DNA of 29,179 nt from Leucogyrophana mollusca (taxonomy: Eukaryota; Basidiomycota; Agaricomycetes; Boletales): contig MU266626.1 in NCBI GenBank assembly GCA_021014945.1, positions 1 through 29,179 on the forward strand, read 5' to 3'. This document shows, in pieces, positions 12,389 to 22,531 of the stretch. Positions within the stretch are counted from its first letter, which is position 1. Every line of letters starts with the position of its first letter. The notes under the pieces were generated by a model. The model was not told the DNA's origin. It did no database searches and saw only the letters and a list, made by a program, of their open reading frames with translations. The translations under genes and the position numbers were made by a program.

Positions 12389-14010
12389 TCCGCAGATTGG
12401 TAAAAAAAGGCACTCCCTTCTGACCCGCTGGATATAAAGGGCTTAAACGAGCAGGTTATGCTTTTAATGAATCGCGTCTATCGTGAGACGGTGTGAAGGA
12501 GAACTAGAGCTATGATCACGAATGGCATTGGATCCACATGATCTATATTCCACGTTTGTAAGCGATGAGCAGGTAAGACGTACATATGCGCTGGAGGGCG
12601 AACCTTCGCATAATCTATTTTCGCGTCCGCAAAGGTTCTGTCAGGAAGAGTTCCCTCCACGGAGGCCTGTAAACGTGTGCAGAACGGGAGTGCTTGGGAG
12701 AGTGTTTCCATTCGAAGTTGTTTCTGGCAGAAAGATCTTCATCGCATAATTTATCCCAAAGCACTGTTTTAGTCTGTATCTGTACCATATATCGCGAAAA
12801 TCACTGCAAAAAACCTACTTGCCAAACAAAGAGAAGTGGGTCGACGAGTACAACGAGCTCGATGGTAGTTTTTTCTGCGTTTCATATGCACCACGTCTGG
12901 TAGAGGTGAAGGAGATTGCAATGGTTCCTCCCAAGTGCGTCTGCAAACCATCTTTGTGATCTGAACTCGGATCAGACAGTCCAGTGTTTCAGCTCGCCAG
13001 CACAGCTGCAACGCTCTCGAACGGCTTATCAAATCTGCAGGCAGGCCGCGGCTTTCAGCCTCCCATATGCCGTGACAACAGTTTAAGGCGTTCAGAAAGG
13101 CCCGCGGTTGCAGGAGGGTTGCTTGCCACAATGAGGCCGTGGTTGGCGGCAACTGGATTCCGGCCTTCTGAAAAACCCGACTCTCTGGGCCATTAGACTA
13201 GGAAGAATGATGATAGCTGGGTGTTTTCCTTCCGATCAGCCACGTTATGTTCTGCGACCGTGAAGCTTGAAGATGATAGGCGCACTATGCAGGGTGACCG
13301 GAGGCTGTCGGAGGCCGCTCGACTGAGAGCGGTTTACGAAGAACTGATTCAGCTTGCTTCCCAAACCGAGCTATAAATTCTCTGGATTTCTAAGGGATGA
13401 CAAAATTAGCATGACACGAGCGTTTATCGAGCGATACGATGTGCATTGTGCAGCTCTTCTTGTCAACGTCTTGGTTTACTATTAGCCATGCTGAAAGACG
13501 CAGAGAAATAGCATTATGGTGACCATGGTCCCGAGGCACTTAAGGGTACGGGTGCGGTGGTCGGTACCACAATTTCTCAGACCGAGTGTTTGCTGACTGA
13601 GGGATTTCTAGTGATGACATAGTACCCGCTGGTACGGCCCTATCCTATCGATTAATGATGATGCATGATACTCCCTGCCGCGCCAGACAAGCTACCCAAA
13701 GCATGTGGGCCTATCAGCGCTGCGACGTCGTCGTGAGCCCGATCTTCCACTTTGGGGATTAGTGTGGGCCAAAATACGCGGATTTGTGCATTGGATGCCA
13801 ACACCTGGCAGGAGACATGACAAAATGAATATTATGGCTGACGTACCTTGAGCCCAATGTTTCAAATGGAGCGATGTTGATTAGATCTGTCCAGGGGTTC
13901 GGAAGTGTTCTAGCCGCCGGATTCCTACATAAACCAGCTCGCCAACTGTCGTTGTCTTAACCACCATCTCCACTCTTCCTTCACAAACCACCAGCTTTTT
14001 GTTGAACATA
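12389..14010. promoter_or_regulatory. Shared 1.6-kb region between two divergent quinone oxidoreductase genes
   Basis: Both paralogues point away from this region, so it must hold two promoters. A TATA-like TATAAAG on the plus strand near 12433 reads TTTATA on the minus strand, about 45 bp before the minus gene. A weaker ACATAAA lies near 13927, about 85 bp before the plus gene. Within it, 12813-12864 reads as one exon-like frame (see finding). The other open frames, including one of 127 codons on the minus strand, show no family content. Confidence 0.4.
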
Positions 14011-14869
14011 ATGTCTTCCCCAAAAATCGCCATCATCATCTACTCCCTCTACGGGCACATTGCGACGCGTAGGTCGTTCAATGCTTCCCACTCTTGTGTC
14101 CCCTAAACGTTCTTTACAGTCGCAGAGTCTGTCAAAAAGGGTATTGAGCAAGATGGTGGATCGGCCACAATCTACCAGTGAGTACAGATTCGTAGTAATT
14201 AGCTTTATTTGTTGACATCTACATCGTTACAGAATCTCCGAGACACTCTCCGAAGACGTCCTCAAAGCCATGCACGCCCCTCCCAAACCCGACTACCCAA
14301 TCATCACCCCCCGTGAACTGACAGATTTCGATGCCTTTATCTTCGGTATTCCGACTCGATATGGCAACTTCCCTGCCCAGTGGAAGGTGCAATCTGATCC
14401 GCTACCTTCGTCTTCTTCTCCGTCCTAAATCTGCAATACTTTTCACACAGGCTTTCTGGGATGCTACCGGTGGGCTCTGGGCTCGTGGTGCCCTCTCCGG
14501 GAAATTCGCCGGGGTCTTCGTTTCCACGGGAACCCCTGGTGGTGGACAGGAGTCAACGGTTATCAGCTCCCTCTCGACACTTACTCACCATGGCATGATC
14601 TTCGTACCCCTTGGCTACAAACACACATTCCCGCAACTCTCTAACATCTCTGAAGTCCGCGGTGGTGAGTCCTTGCCGACTGGTCTCACCCTCACGGTTG
14701 CTCATCGGCTTTTTTCCTTACCTTTCCTTTTATAACAGGCTCTCCTTGGGGCGCAGGAACCTTTGCCGGCGGAGACGGTTCTCGCCAGCCTTCCGCGCTT
14801 GAGCTCGAGATTGCGCAACTGCAGGGCAAAGGTTTCTGGGAAGTCGTGTCCAAGTTCAAATTTGAGTAG
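14011..14869 (+). CDS. NAD(P)H:quinone oxidoreductase, flavodoxin-like (WrbA type)
   Basis: Paralogue of the minus-strand gene at 11371-12388, with the same expected reaction (FMN-dependent two-electron quinone reduction, probably cytosolic). Exons 14011-14068, 14120-14177, 14233-14386, 14451-14664 and 14739-14869 give 204 residues, the family's usual size. Exons 2, 3 and 4 have exactly the same lengths (58, 154 and 214 nt) and phases as in the paralogue. Motifs: [15 protein letters not shown] at the N-terminus, [39 protein letters not shown], and [18 protein letters not shown]. It lacks the N-terminal extension of its partner. The C-terminus ([11 protein letters not shown]) is charged and differs from the partner's. 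The call is secure. Confidence 0.95.
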
Positions 14870-17560
14870 ATATGGTTCGCATACGTAGATGAGCCCGCTA
14901 GATGTACGATAAGCCACCAGCTTCGACGATGGTAGATTCATTCATAATCGTACATACTGTAACATCACGCTTATAACAAAAATGAAGGCGTTCTTTGTGT
15001 TCCATGCATGGTCGTTCGCACACAACAGACCAGAAGAGCTGGGAAATTCGCTGGAGAAGCATGAGCACCATACCTTACCAGCGAATTGCCCGGCGACTTG
15101 ATTTTCGTTTCCGTCCTTCTCTTCGATGGGTGGGATGAGACACCTGCAAACATGGAGTGCCACTTCGGACAACAGCAATGACACTTTTGCCTGAGCAACC
15201 CGGCTTCACGCGTCCACCTCCTCCTCTCAGTTCCTCCCCAGCGCTCGTCCAACACACTTGGCCTCGGGGAACAGCTCATCAGTAAATGCCAAAGGGCCAG
15301 TCCCGAAGGGGGGGTAAACAACGCTTCGATACCAACACTGGATGGCAGGCAATTTCGATATCGTTTGAAGGGTGGCGGAGGGCAGTGATTAAGCACGAAG
15401 CAGACTGCGGGCCCAGGGTAGTACCTGGGGACTAAGCTATCAGACAAGGAACTAGCATGCATTCAGGACAGTCAGGGGAAGGTAAGAGAAGGGAATCCCT
15501 GGCAGGTTGGCATTGAAGGCCTTAAAACAGCTTTCAGGCCAATGACTGTCTGAGTGTCTACTTTTCAGAGATTAGAGACGATGTCGTGGTAGAGGGTTGA
15601 GCTGGTACCAGTGCCACTGGGTCGAGCTCTATATAGTATAAAAGAGACAAGCTTCGGTATGCACTCATGCATCTAGAGGACGACGGACGTAGGTGTGGTG
15701 AGTGGTGAGCACGTACTGTTAGATGTTTTCTGGATAATGTTTGGGTGTAATGTGAACTGTGCTTCAGCACGCGCTTGAATACTATCCATTAGTATGGTGC
15801 ACGCCTTGGAAGGTGATCTAGATCTGTGGATGTGGGCAACCAGTCCGGCCAATGTTCAGTCTCATATCAACACATTGGGCGTTCAATAGCAGTTCCAGCC
15901 TATGAGACGAGCCTATTCAAAGATGCAACACAGCAGGTTTGCACTTAACACCACTGCGTTGGTTCGAGGGCCAAGATTTTTACAGTAATGCTGCAAGATG
16001 TTCACGAAACGCGTATCCTACCGTAGACGTGGATGGGGTGAATAAAACGACTCGGATCTTGAAGAGAAAGGCATCCTGTGATGTAAGCAAGCCGCAATCG
16101 AAGTCGGGGATATCACATTCGGTGATACCGAGGAGTGAACAGTACGTTTTCTCTACCCCATATACCAAACTGTTATGGACCCCAGCGCTCAGTGCGTTTG
16201 CTATTACACATAGGCTGTGGTGATCGTTATCCCTACAGAGACGGCACCAACACAGGCGCCAATGGGTGCCTTGTCGCGGGTCGCGGGGAGAAGAGTATGG
16301 AAGCTTGAAGATATTAGATTAGCACTTAGCGAGTGTGCAGACGGAAGATTGCAAATCCGATTCATCTGCGCGGCTGATCCCGTAGTTCAATAGTTTACCG
16401 TTTTTGGATGCAACGGGGTGGCGTCACTGCGGCGAGTGGATACTTGCGTCGTCTTTTGTAGGCCAACTCAAATTTCAAGTAAGCTAGCCATCTACCTCTT
16501 CCCAACGGCTACACAAGAGCTTCATTTCCTCTCGCTACGCCCTACACTGTGAAGCGGAGGAGTTTGGCTGGTGGCCCAGGTGAGCGAACCTCACAATTTT
16601 TGGCTGGCGGTATCTAAAAAGCGTGCAGGGATCAACGTTTCGTAGGTTGTCCCTGTTTTTTCTAATTATATCACTGACGGTCGGTTGGCGAAAACACATG
16701 GGGTTATCGAGATCGTCTTAAAGTCGGTACAGTGGCAATGTAAGTAGCCGGTAAGTACAACTCGCCCTACAAACAGCCTACCTACGGCACGTATGACTGG
16801 GTCACCGCCAGTGTTTCCCGAAGAGTATTAGGTGCATCCACTTTTGAGAATTACAATTCCAAAGTGAATACCCTAACTCACAGCCGAAGCGATCATTCTT
16901 ATGCTTTCTTCGCCCCCGCGTTTTCCTCAGGGTGTGGAATGTTTCTCAGTGCGGAATGTGGTGAGCAGAGATTGAATTTGCACACTCTTATATGTTCGGT
17001 TTAACTCTGCTCGGGTCCAGGTTGGCGGCGGACCAAAAACCGTCGAGGTGGTGTGTCAAGTGAGCTGTGCGGAGGGTCCCCTGCACCATTCCCTACCCCA
17101 AAAGCTGCATTTCGCCCAAAGTCGCATTTCTATCCCTCCTTTCGGTATGCTTCATGTGCGGGTCAGACTTGGGACCTTTGTGACCACCGGCGCGAACATC
17201 GTCTTTAGCAGAGGGCCTCTATGAAATGCGACCCGTGCCTCACTCCAACCCTGACGCTCTTTATCGCATGGCCACACAGCACAGTTGAGTAAATAATTGC
17301 TGTCAATTTCAGTTGATTGGCAAACAGGCACGGACGCGAGCAAGTATATGCAGTGCTACGAGCAGCTGCCCAAATAGCCCCTAAGTATAATAGAGATACG
17401 ACACAATGAATGCAGGATGCCGTGCACACTCGCGAGTGCTGTTCAATTGACGTCTGAACCTTGAAATCAAGGTGCACGCGTCCCCCGAGATTGGACGCAA
17501 GAAAATTCTCTACACTCGCTGCAACTTTACGAGATCATCATAGCCATATCCACCGCAGAG
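14870..17560. other. Long region without a recognised gene
   Basis: About 2.7 kb. Open frames exist (one of 163 codons on the minus strand at 14971-15462), but they overlap each other, show no domain content, and lack introns with consistent phase. No tRNA-like or rRNA-like structure was noticed. The last part contains the promoter of the P450 gene. Confidence 0.4.
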
Positions 17561-17568
17561 TATAAGAG
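17561..17568 (+). promoter_or_regulatory. TATA box of the cytochrome P450 gene
   Basis: TATAAGAG, 60 bp before the chosen ATG at 17621. An upstream ATG at 17575 is too close to this box to be in the transcript, which supports the later start. Confidence 0.55.
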
Positions 17569-17620
17569 GGCGAAATGCCACCCCACAGCCTTTTGAACTT
17601 CACCTTAACTCGAATTCTCG

Positions 17621-19917
17621 ATGATTCCTACTCTCGATATGCACTCCACGCTCATACTCTCCCTGTCTGTGATTGCGGTCGTCATAGTCGACCGTCTCGC
17701 GAGGAAGAAAAGGGCTTCAGGCGGGCTTCCACTGCCCCCTGGCCCTACAGGACTACCTTTGGTCGGGAGCCTGTTCTCTCTCGATAAGCGGGACGTCTTC
17801 TACACATACCGCGATTGGACAGCAACTTACGGTGATTAATAAACGCTTTCCATGGAGTCGTCTTCTCACATAGCTTGTTTACAAGGTGACATGGTCTATG
17901 CTCGGTTTCTCAACGAAGAGATGATTATCATCAACTCGGAGAAGATCGCGGTAGACCTGCTTGACAAGCGCTCTAATAACTATTCGGATCGACCCTTCCT
18001 CGCCGCTCTCAAACCGTGAGTGATCTTCCCTCCGTGAAAGACTATGGTAATTCATTCTTCTTGCGACAGTTATGGGTGGGGGTTTAGCTTCGCAGACGTA
18101 AATTATGGAGATTACTGGCGGATTCGCCGCAAGCTTTTCCACCACACTTTCCGAGCAGACGCCGTCGCGAAGTTTCAGCCCATGCAAATTAGCAAGGTCC
18201 ATCAGCTCTTGGCTAACATCCTCGAGTGCCCAGAGGACTATGCGGCGCATCTAGAGACGTTAATAATTCCATCCCGTATTCGCCTCAGCGATTTTTTAAT
18301 CTAGTGCTTTATCTTCACAGATACAACTCGTGTATCACGATGTCTATCGTTTATGGGTACGATGCCAAGCCCCGCGACGATCCTCTTGTGGACATCACCA
18401 GCAAGGCTATGCATGGACCACTCAAGGTCTTCACTCCTGAGGGATGCCCTCTCGTGAATGCATTCCCATTTCGTGAGTTTTCCCGGTTGATTTCGGAAGC
18501 CGTGTCTGAACAGATTCGACCAGTTCTACGTCTTCCTACCTGGTTTCCCGGAGCTACTCTCGCGCGTCATGCCCGAGCGTCGCACGATAATATCCAATCA
18601 ATGGGTGTTGCGGCTATTCCGTATATGGAGAAGAAAATGGTACGTGCCCGACACGGTGACTTGGTTGACAAAATCGTCCTCACGCAACAACAGATAAATG
18701 GGACAGCTGTACCCTCTCTCGTTACCGACATGCTGGAAAGGCTGGAAGAAGTAGAGGCCGATAAAAAAGCCGCTTTTGAAGCAGCTGTCAAGGACGTAAT
18801 GACGACCACTGTCGCGGGTGAGTCGTAACCTATTTCTATCAATAAATTTGCCAGCCGCTCACAGCTGAATTCCTGCCGTCCATCCCCAGGAGCGTCCGAA
18901 ACTGTGAGTTGTCTTAGTAGACTATCCTGCGGTTCGAAAGCTCAGGGGACCTTGAACACTAGACAACCGCGACCCTGCTCGTGTTCATCCTCGCCATGGT
19001 CCTGCACCCCGAGATCCAACAGCGAGCTCAAGTACATCTAGACGCAGTCGTCGGACGCGACCGGCTTCCTGAATTCAGCGACAGGGAACTGCTGCCTTAC
19101 GTCGAGGCCATTCTGATAGAGTGCATGAGGTGGGAGCCCGTCTCCCCAATTGGTACGTTTGATTGTCATCATCAAGCGCTCCATTCACTGGGCTGCCACT
19201 CGCAGGGCGCCCGCACACGGCCACAGAAAGTGATGTCTACGAAGGGTACTACATTCCTAAAGGTGCGCACGCGATTTCGTTGGATCCACGTTGATTAGGG
19301 TACATACTGATACTTGCGGAGGCGTCACCATCGTCGCTAATGCATGGTGCGTATAAGTATCCAAGTTCGCCGCAGTCAACGTCGCTCAAAGTTACTTCGT
19401 AACAGGGCAATGTCGCGTAACGAGTCTGCGTTCCCCAATGCGTCAGAGTTCAAGCCCGAGCGCTGGCTCGACGCGGAGGGACGATTGACTGTCGATGGGC
19501 CACCCGGTTTCGTGTTTGGGTTCGGGCGGCGCGTGTGTAAGTCTATCTTATACTAGTGGCGTATAATTCACCCCACACACCTCTGACGCGCGCCCGCCGC
19601 TTGCAGGTCCCGGCCGATGGGCCGCAGATGCAGGGATCTGGATAGCGCTCTGCTCGCTCCTCGCGAATTTTGAGTTCCACAAAGCGAAGGATGCCAAGGG
19701 TAGGGAGATCGATTTCGTGCCAACGTTCACGACCGGGTTCGTTCGGTGAGTTAAATTTACTTGGTCGATCTTAGGCTCGATAGACTCCGAGTGGGGGAGT
19801 TGACGTTGATGTTGACTGTGCCGTTACAGCATGCCTGACCCGTTCCCGAGCCGTGTCGTCGCACGCCCCGGTTTCGACTCGGAGAGACTGGCCCAATGGG
19901 TTCGTGCGAGCACATAG
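17621..19917 (+). CDS. Cytochrome P450 monooxygenase
   Basis: Membrane-anchored haem monooxygenase of the ER; substrate unknown. Thirteen exons: 17621-17831, 17886-18015, 18070-18258, 18321-18472, 18524-18639, 18694-18817, 18890-18903, 18963-19152, 19206-19262, 19322-19346, 19406-19536, 19607-19745 and 19830-19917, giving 521 residues. N-terminal hydrophobic anchor (LILSLSVIAVVIVDRL), proline-rich hinge LPLPPGPTGLPLVGS, I-helix AGASETTT around 307-314, K-helix ECMR at 365-368, FKPERW, and the haem loop FGFGRRVCPG with the ligand Cys447. All key residues are present, so it is probably functional. Introns 4 and 5 (51 and 54 nt) are multiples of three without stops, so an unspliced reading would also stay open; they are called introns from splice sites and family alignment. 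Exon 7 is only 14 nt. It resembles fungal P450s often annotated as OrdA-like (CYP64-like); the exact family was not assigned. A decayed copy of its 3' end lies at 21685-22095. Confidence 0.93.
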
Positions 19918-20049
19918 GTCGGATGGCGGCGCCAGCTGTGATGCTCGTTGACGAGGATCAAACGCCGAGGTGCAGCGGTCCTTGAAGGTCTGCTGCGTTG
20001 TACTTAGACGATGGGGGAGATACGCTTTGTTGGCCTGTAATTCTGTGAC

Positions 20050-20083
<34 letters not shown>

Positions 20084-20911
20084 ATAGTTCTGGTGTTGCA
20101 TCGGATATATATGTATTCTCTTCGCCGTCGTGCAAACCCGTCGGACGCTTACCCCCACAGCTGTGTACCGCTTTGCCTCGCTTGGCCCGATCATTATGAG
20201 CGCCCGAGGGGGCGGACTTCTCGACACTCGGTGATAACCAATCTTGGGCCGTCGAAGAACAAGGTGCTGACCAGTGCTGCAAGAAAACTCCGCGGCAGTC
20301 GCTGCTCAGGTTTAGCCAGCGGCGTCGCAGGGGAAGCGCGGCGCTGGGTGATGGGCCACTGACACAATACTGGCCCATTATTTTGCCACCCGCTCGACTT
20401 CCCGAAAGGCCCCTCAGTAAGAGGCGACAAGCCTGCACAACCTAGTTGCCAGTAGGAGGACGTGTGTGTACGCTCAGGTCCCTTGGTGACTTAAGCCGAG
20501 GTGAAAGCTACGGTTTTTAATGTGGTAAGGATACATGCTACATAGAAGAAGTTACTCATACCTGTATGTGCGCTCTCCTGAACTCATATCATACGGGCCC
20601 GTGAAGTCGAGTGGGTCGCAAATAAATAACGACCCAGTGTGGTGTCGAGTAGCCCATCGCCCAGCGCTGGGCTGCTACCAGCAAGCAACACTGCAACAGT
20701 GCTGGGTTTTCGCAAGTGCACAATCACACACACCGAGTCGTCTCCCGCGAAACGTTACACTCCTAACGGAACTTCTAATTCAGGGCCGTCATACGACGGC
20801 CAGACCCAGTCCTCAAAGCCCAGGCGCGCATAACCGGGTCCTCTCACTTTTTTTTCCGGAAAAACAAGGCGATGGCCCATTTGGAAAACACGCCAAGGCC
20901 GTCCGGGGGGG
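19918..20911. other. Intergenic region with a (TTG) microsatellite
   Basis: Nearly 1 kb between the P450 and the hydrophobin. Apart from the microsatellite at 20050-20082, only short overlapping open frames without family content are seen. Confidence 0.45.
20050..20082 (+). repeat. (TTG)11 microsatellite
   Basis: Eleven uninterrupted TTG units, about 130 bp downstream of the P450 stop, possibly in its 3' untranslated region. It is likely to vary in length between strains. Confidence 0.95.
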
Positions 20912-20917
20912 TATAAA
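20912..20917 (+). promoter_or_regulatory. TATA box of the hydrophobin gene
   Basis: TATAAA preceded by a G-rich run and followed by C/T-rich sequence, 112 bp before the ATG. Strong TATA boxes with C/T-rich leaders are common in highly expressed basidiomycete genes such as hydrophobins. Confidence 0.7.
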
Positions 20918-21023
20918 GCTCGTCGTGTCCTAGCTTTGGTTTCTCCAGTTCGCTCTCGTCCTCCACTTGTCTTTCACTCCTAGTACCTCTTCAAAGATCT
21001 TCAGTCCACTTTCGCCTTTCGAA

Positions 21024-21492
21024 ATGATTGCCTCCCGTATCTTCGCTGTCCTCCCCCTCGCTGCCCTCGCCCTCGCCGGCGGAGCGACGAACCAGTGCAA
21101 CACCGGGTCCGCGAGCTGCTGTGATAGCACTCAGACTGTACGTCCCACCCCTCCCCCTCCTCCATCCGCTGTTCCCCACCGTTCATCCCACTGACCACCC
21201 GCACTTTAGGTCTCCCAAGCCAAGGACAGCGGGATCCTCGGCTTCCTCGGCGCCGTCGACGTCGGCAGCCTCACTGGGCTCGTCGGGACCAACTGCTCGC
21301 CGCTCACGGTCGTCGGCACGGGCAGCGGGTGCCAGGCGAACCAGGAGCCCGTGTGCTGCACTGATAACCACTTCGTGAGTACCGGTGGTCCAGCCCTTGG
21401 GTTGTGATGTTGTGGACTCGGCGCTGACGACTTGGATTTTGCAGAATGGGCTGGTCAACGTCGGGTGCAGCCCGCTGAACTTGAACCTTTGA
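21024..21492 (+). CDS. Class I hydrophobin
   Basis: Small secreted amphipathic protein that self-assembles at air-water interfaces and coats aerial hyphae and fruiting bodies. Exons 21024-21137, 21210-21374 and 21445-21492 give 108 residues. A signal peptide (MIASRIFAVLPLAALALAGG) precedes eight cysteines at 25, 32, 33, 67, 79, 87, 88 and 101, in the diagnostic C-CC-C-C-CC-C order. The 33-residue gap between the CC pair and C4 fits class I. The typical basidiomycete segments TGLVGTNCSPLTVVG and NGLVNVGCSPL are present. Spacing between Cys79 and the Cys87-Cys88 pair is seven residues, where five is what I recall as usual. It has two introns, a strong TATA box and a short 3' part. It sits between the P450 gene and that gene's decayed fragment. 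Confidence 0.97.
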
Positions 21493-21684
21493 GCTATGCT
21501 TAGGAAGGATTGGGCTTGAGTGGGGGTGGTTAGGTTGACTGGGATTGGTTGTTCGCCGCAAGGACGGATATTACTCACATACTCATACCCTAATTGATCT
21601 ATTGTCTGCGCTATACTTGAGAGATTGGCATCCTGAGTATGTCGATGAGAACAGTGGCCAGGATTAGGTAAATATGGCATGCAC

Positions 21685-22095
21685 TTTTGCCGACGAGCTG
21701 CCCAGTTCCATGTGTGGGTTTGGGCGGCGCGTGTATGTCTATTTCACATTAGCCGCGTACAATCCGCCCCCGACGCGAGCGCCCCGTGTCCCGCGCAGAT
21801 AAAGCGATCTGGATAGTGCTTTGCTCCTTCCTCGCGGATTTCCAGCCGCAGAGCATTTCCAGTCCCATAAAGCGAAGCATGCTGGGGGGAGAGTTGTTGA
21901 TCCGGTGCCAATGTTCGCGACTGGGTTCGTTCAGTGAGTTCGAATTAGTTGGTTTATTTACCCACAAGCTCAATGGACTTGGCCTGGACGAGTACGGCGG
22001 CCTGCCAGATCCGTTCCCGAGCGGCGCCGTCCCACACCCCAGGTTCAACTCGCACAGACTGGGTCAATGGACATGGATTCGTGCAAGCGCCTAAG
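21685..22095 (+). pseudogene. Decayed 3' fragment of a cytochrome P450 gene (duplicate of 17621-19917)
   Basis: Aligns with about 19490-19920 of the intact P450, from just before the haem loop to the C-terminus. Shared blocks include GGGCGGCGCGTGT, the intron that follows it, GCGATCTGGATAG, CTCCT(C/T)CTCGCG-like sequence, CGACTGGGTTCGTTCAGTGAG (donor of the last intron) and GATCCGTTCCCGAGC. The exon start that encodes the haem Cys-Pro-Gly is deleted, about 20 bp is inserted after the helix that follows, and the frame is broken. It keeps both intron positions, so it arose by DNA duplication and not by retroposition. It lies about 190 bp downstream of the hydrophobin. Confidence 0.85.
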
Positions 22096-22531
22096 GCGAT
22101 GGTGAGCCTGGGACGTTGGCGATAATCCTCGTTGGTGTTAACTGCGCAGCAGAGCCTGAAGAAATCATCCTAAGCACGGTCCTGGACCTCGACGTCAACA
22201 GCACAAGGTCTCGGATAGCTAGGACCACGAGCGCCGAAGTTGAACAGTATGGGTAGGTAGAGCTTGGAAGGCACTGGCGGTGTTTGACGGATTGCAAAGC
22301 ACCTGCTGAGTCGGCTTTCGGTGTTTCCGTCTAGTCCTACAACGTCCGACAGGTTATACCACTCCCCATGCCTTGTAGTACTTGTTGAAGTTCGTCTCAC
22401 TATCACCAAAACATAACTCCGGCTGGCCACCCCCTCCCTTGGTGGCGTGTGAAAAGTGACCATCACGTGGACTCAACGCGTCTTTCGTTCAGTGCGACCG
22501 TCTCCTTCCATCGATCAATAACAGATCAGCC
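22096..22531. promoter_or_regulatory. Upstream region of the F-box gene
   Basis: About 430 bp. The left edge may still contain diverged 3'-flank of the duplicated P450. No clear TATA box was seen before the F-box ATG. No coding sequence is supported. Confidence 0.35.

Noticed and set aside
12769..13152. 127-codon minus-strand open frame in the divergent promoter region
   Set aside because: No recognisable family and no supporting splice or promoter signals.
14971..15462. 163-codon minus-strand open frame
   Set aside because: No domain, biased composition and overlap with other equally featureless frames.
20004..20438. Minus-strand open frame with a poly-Asn run
   Set aside because: The Asn run is only the translated (TTG) microsatellite on the opposite strand.
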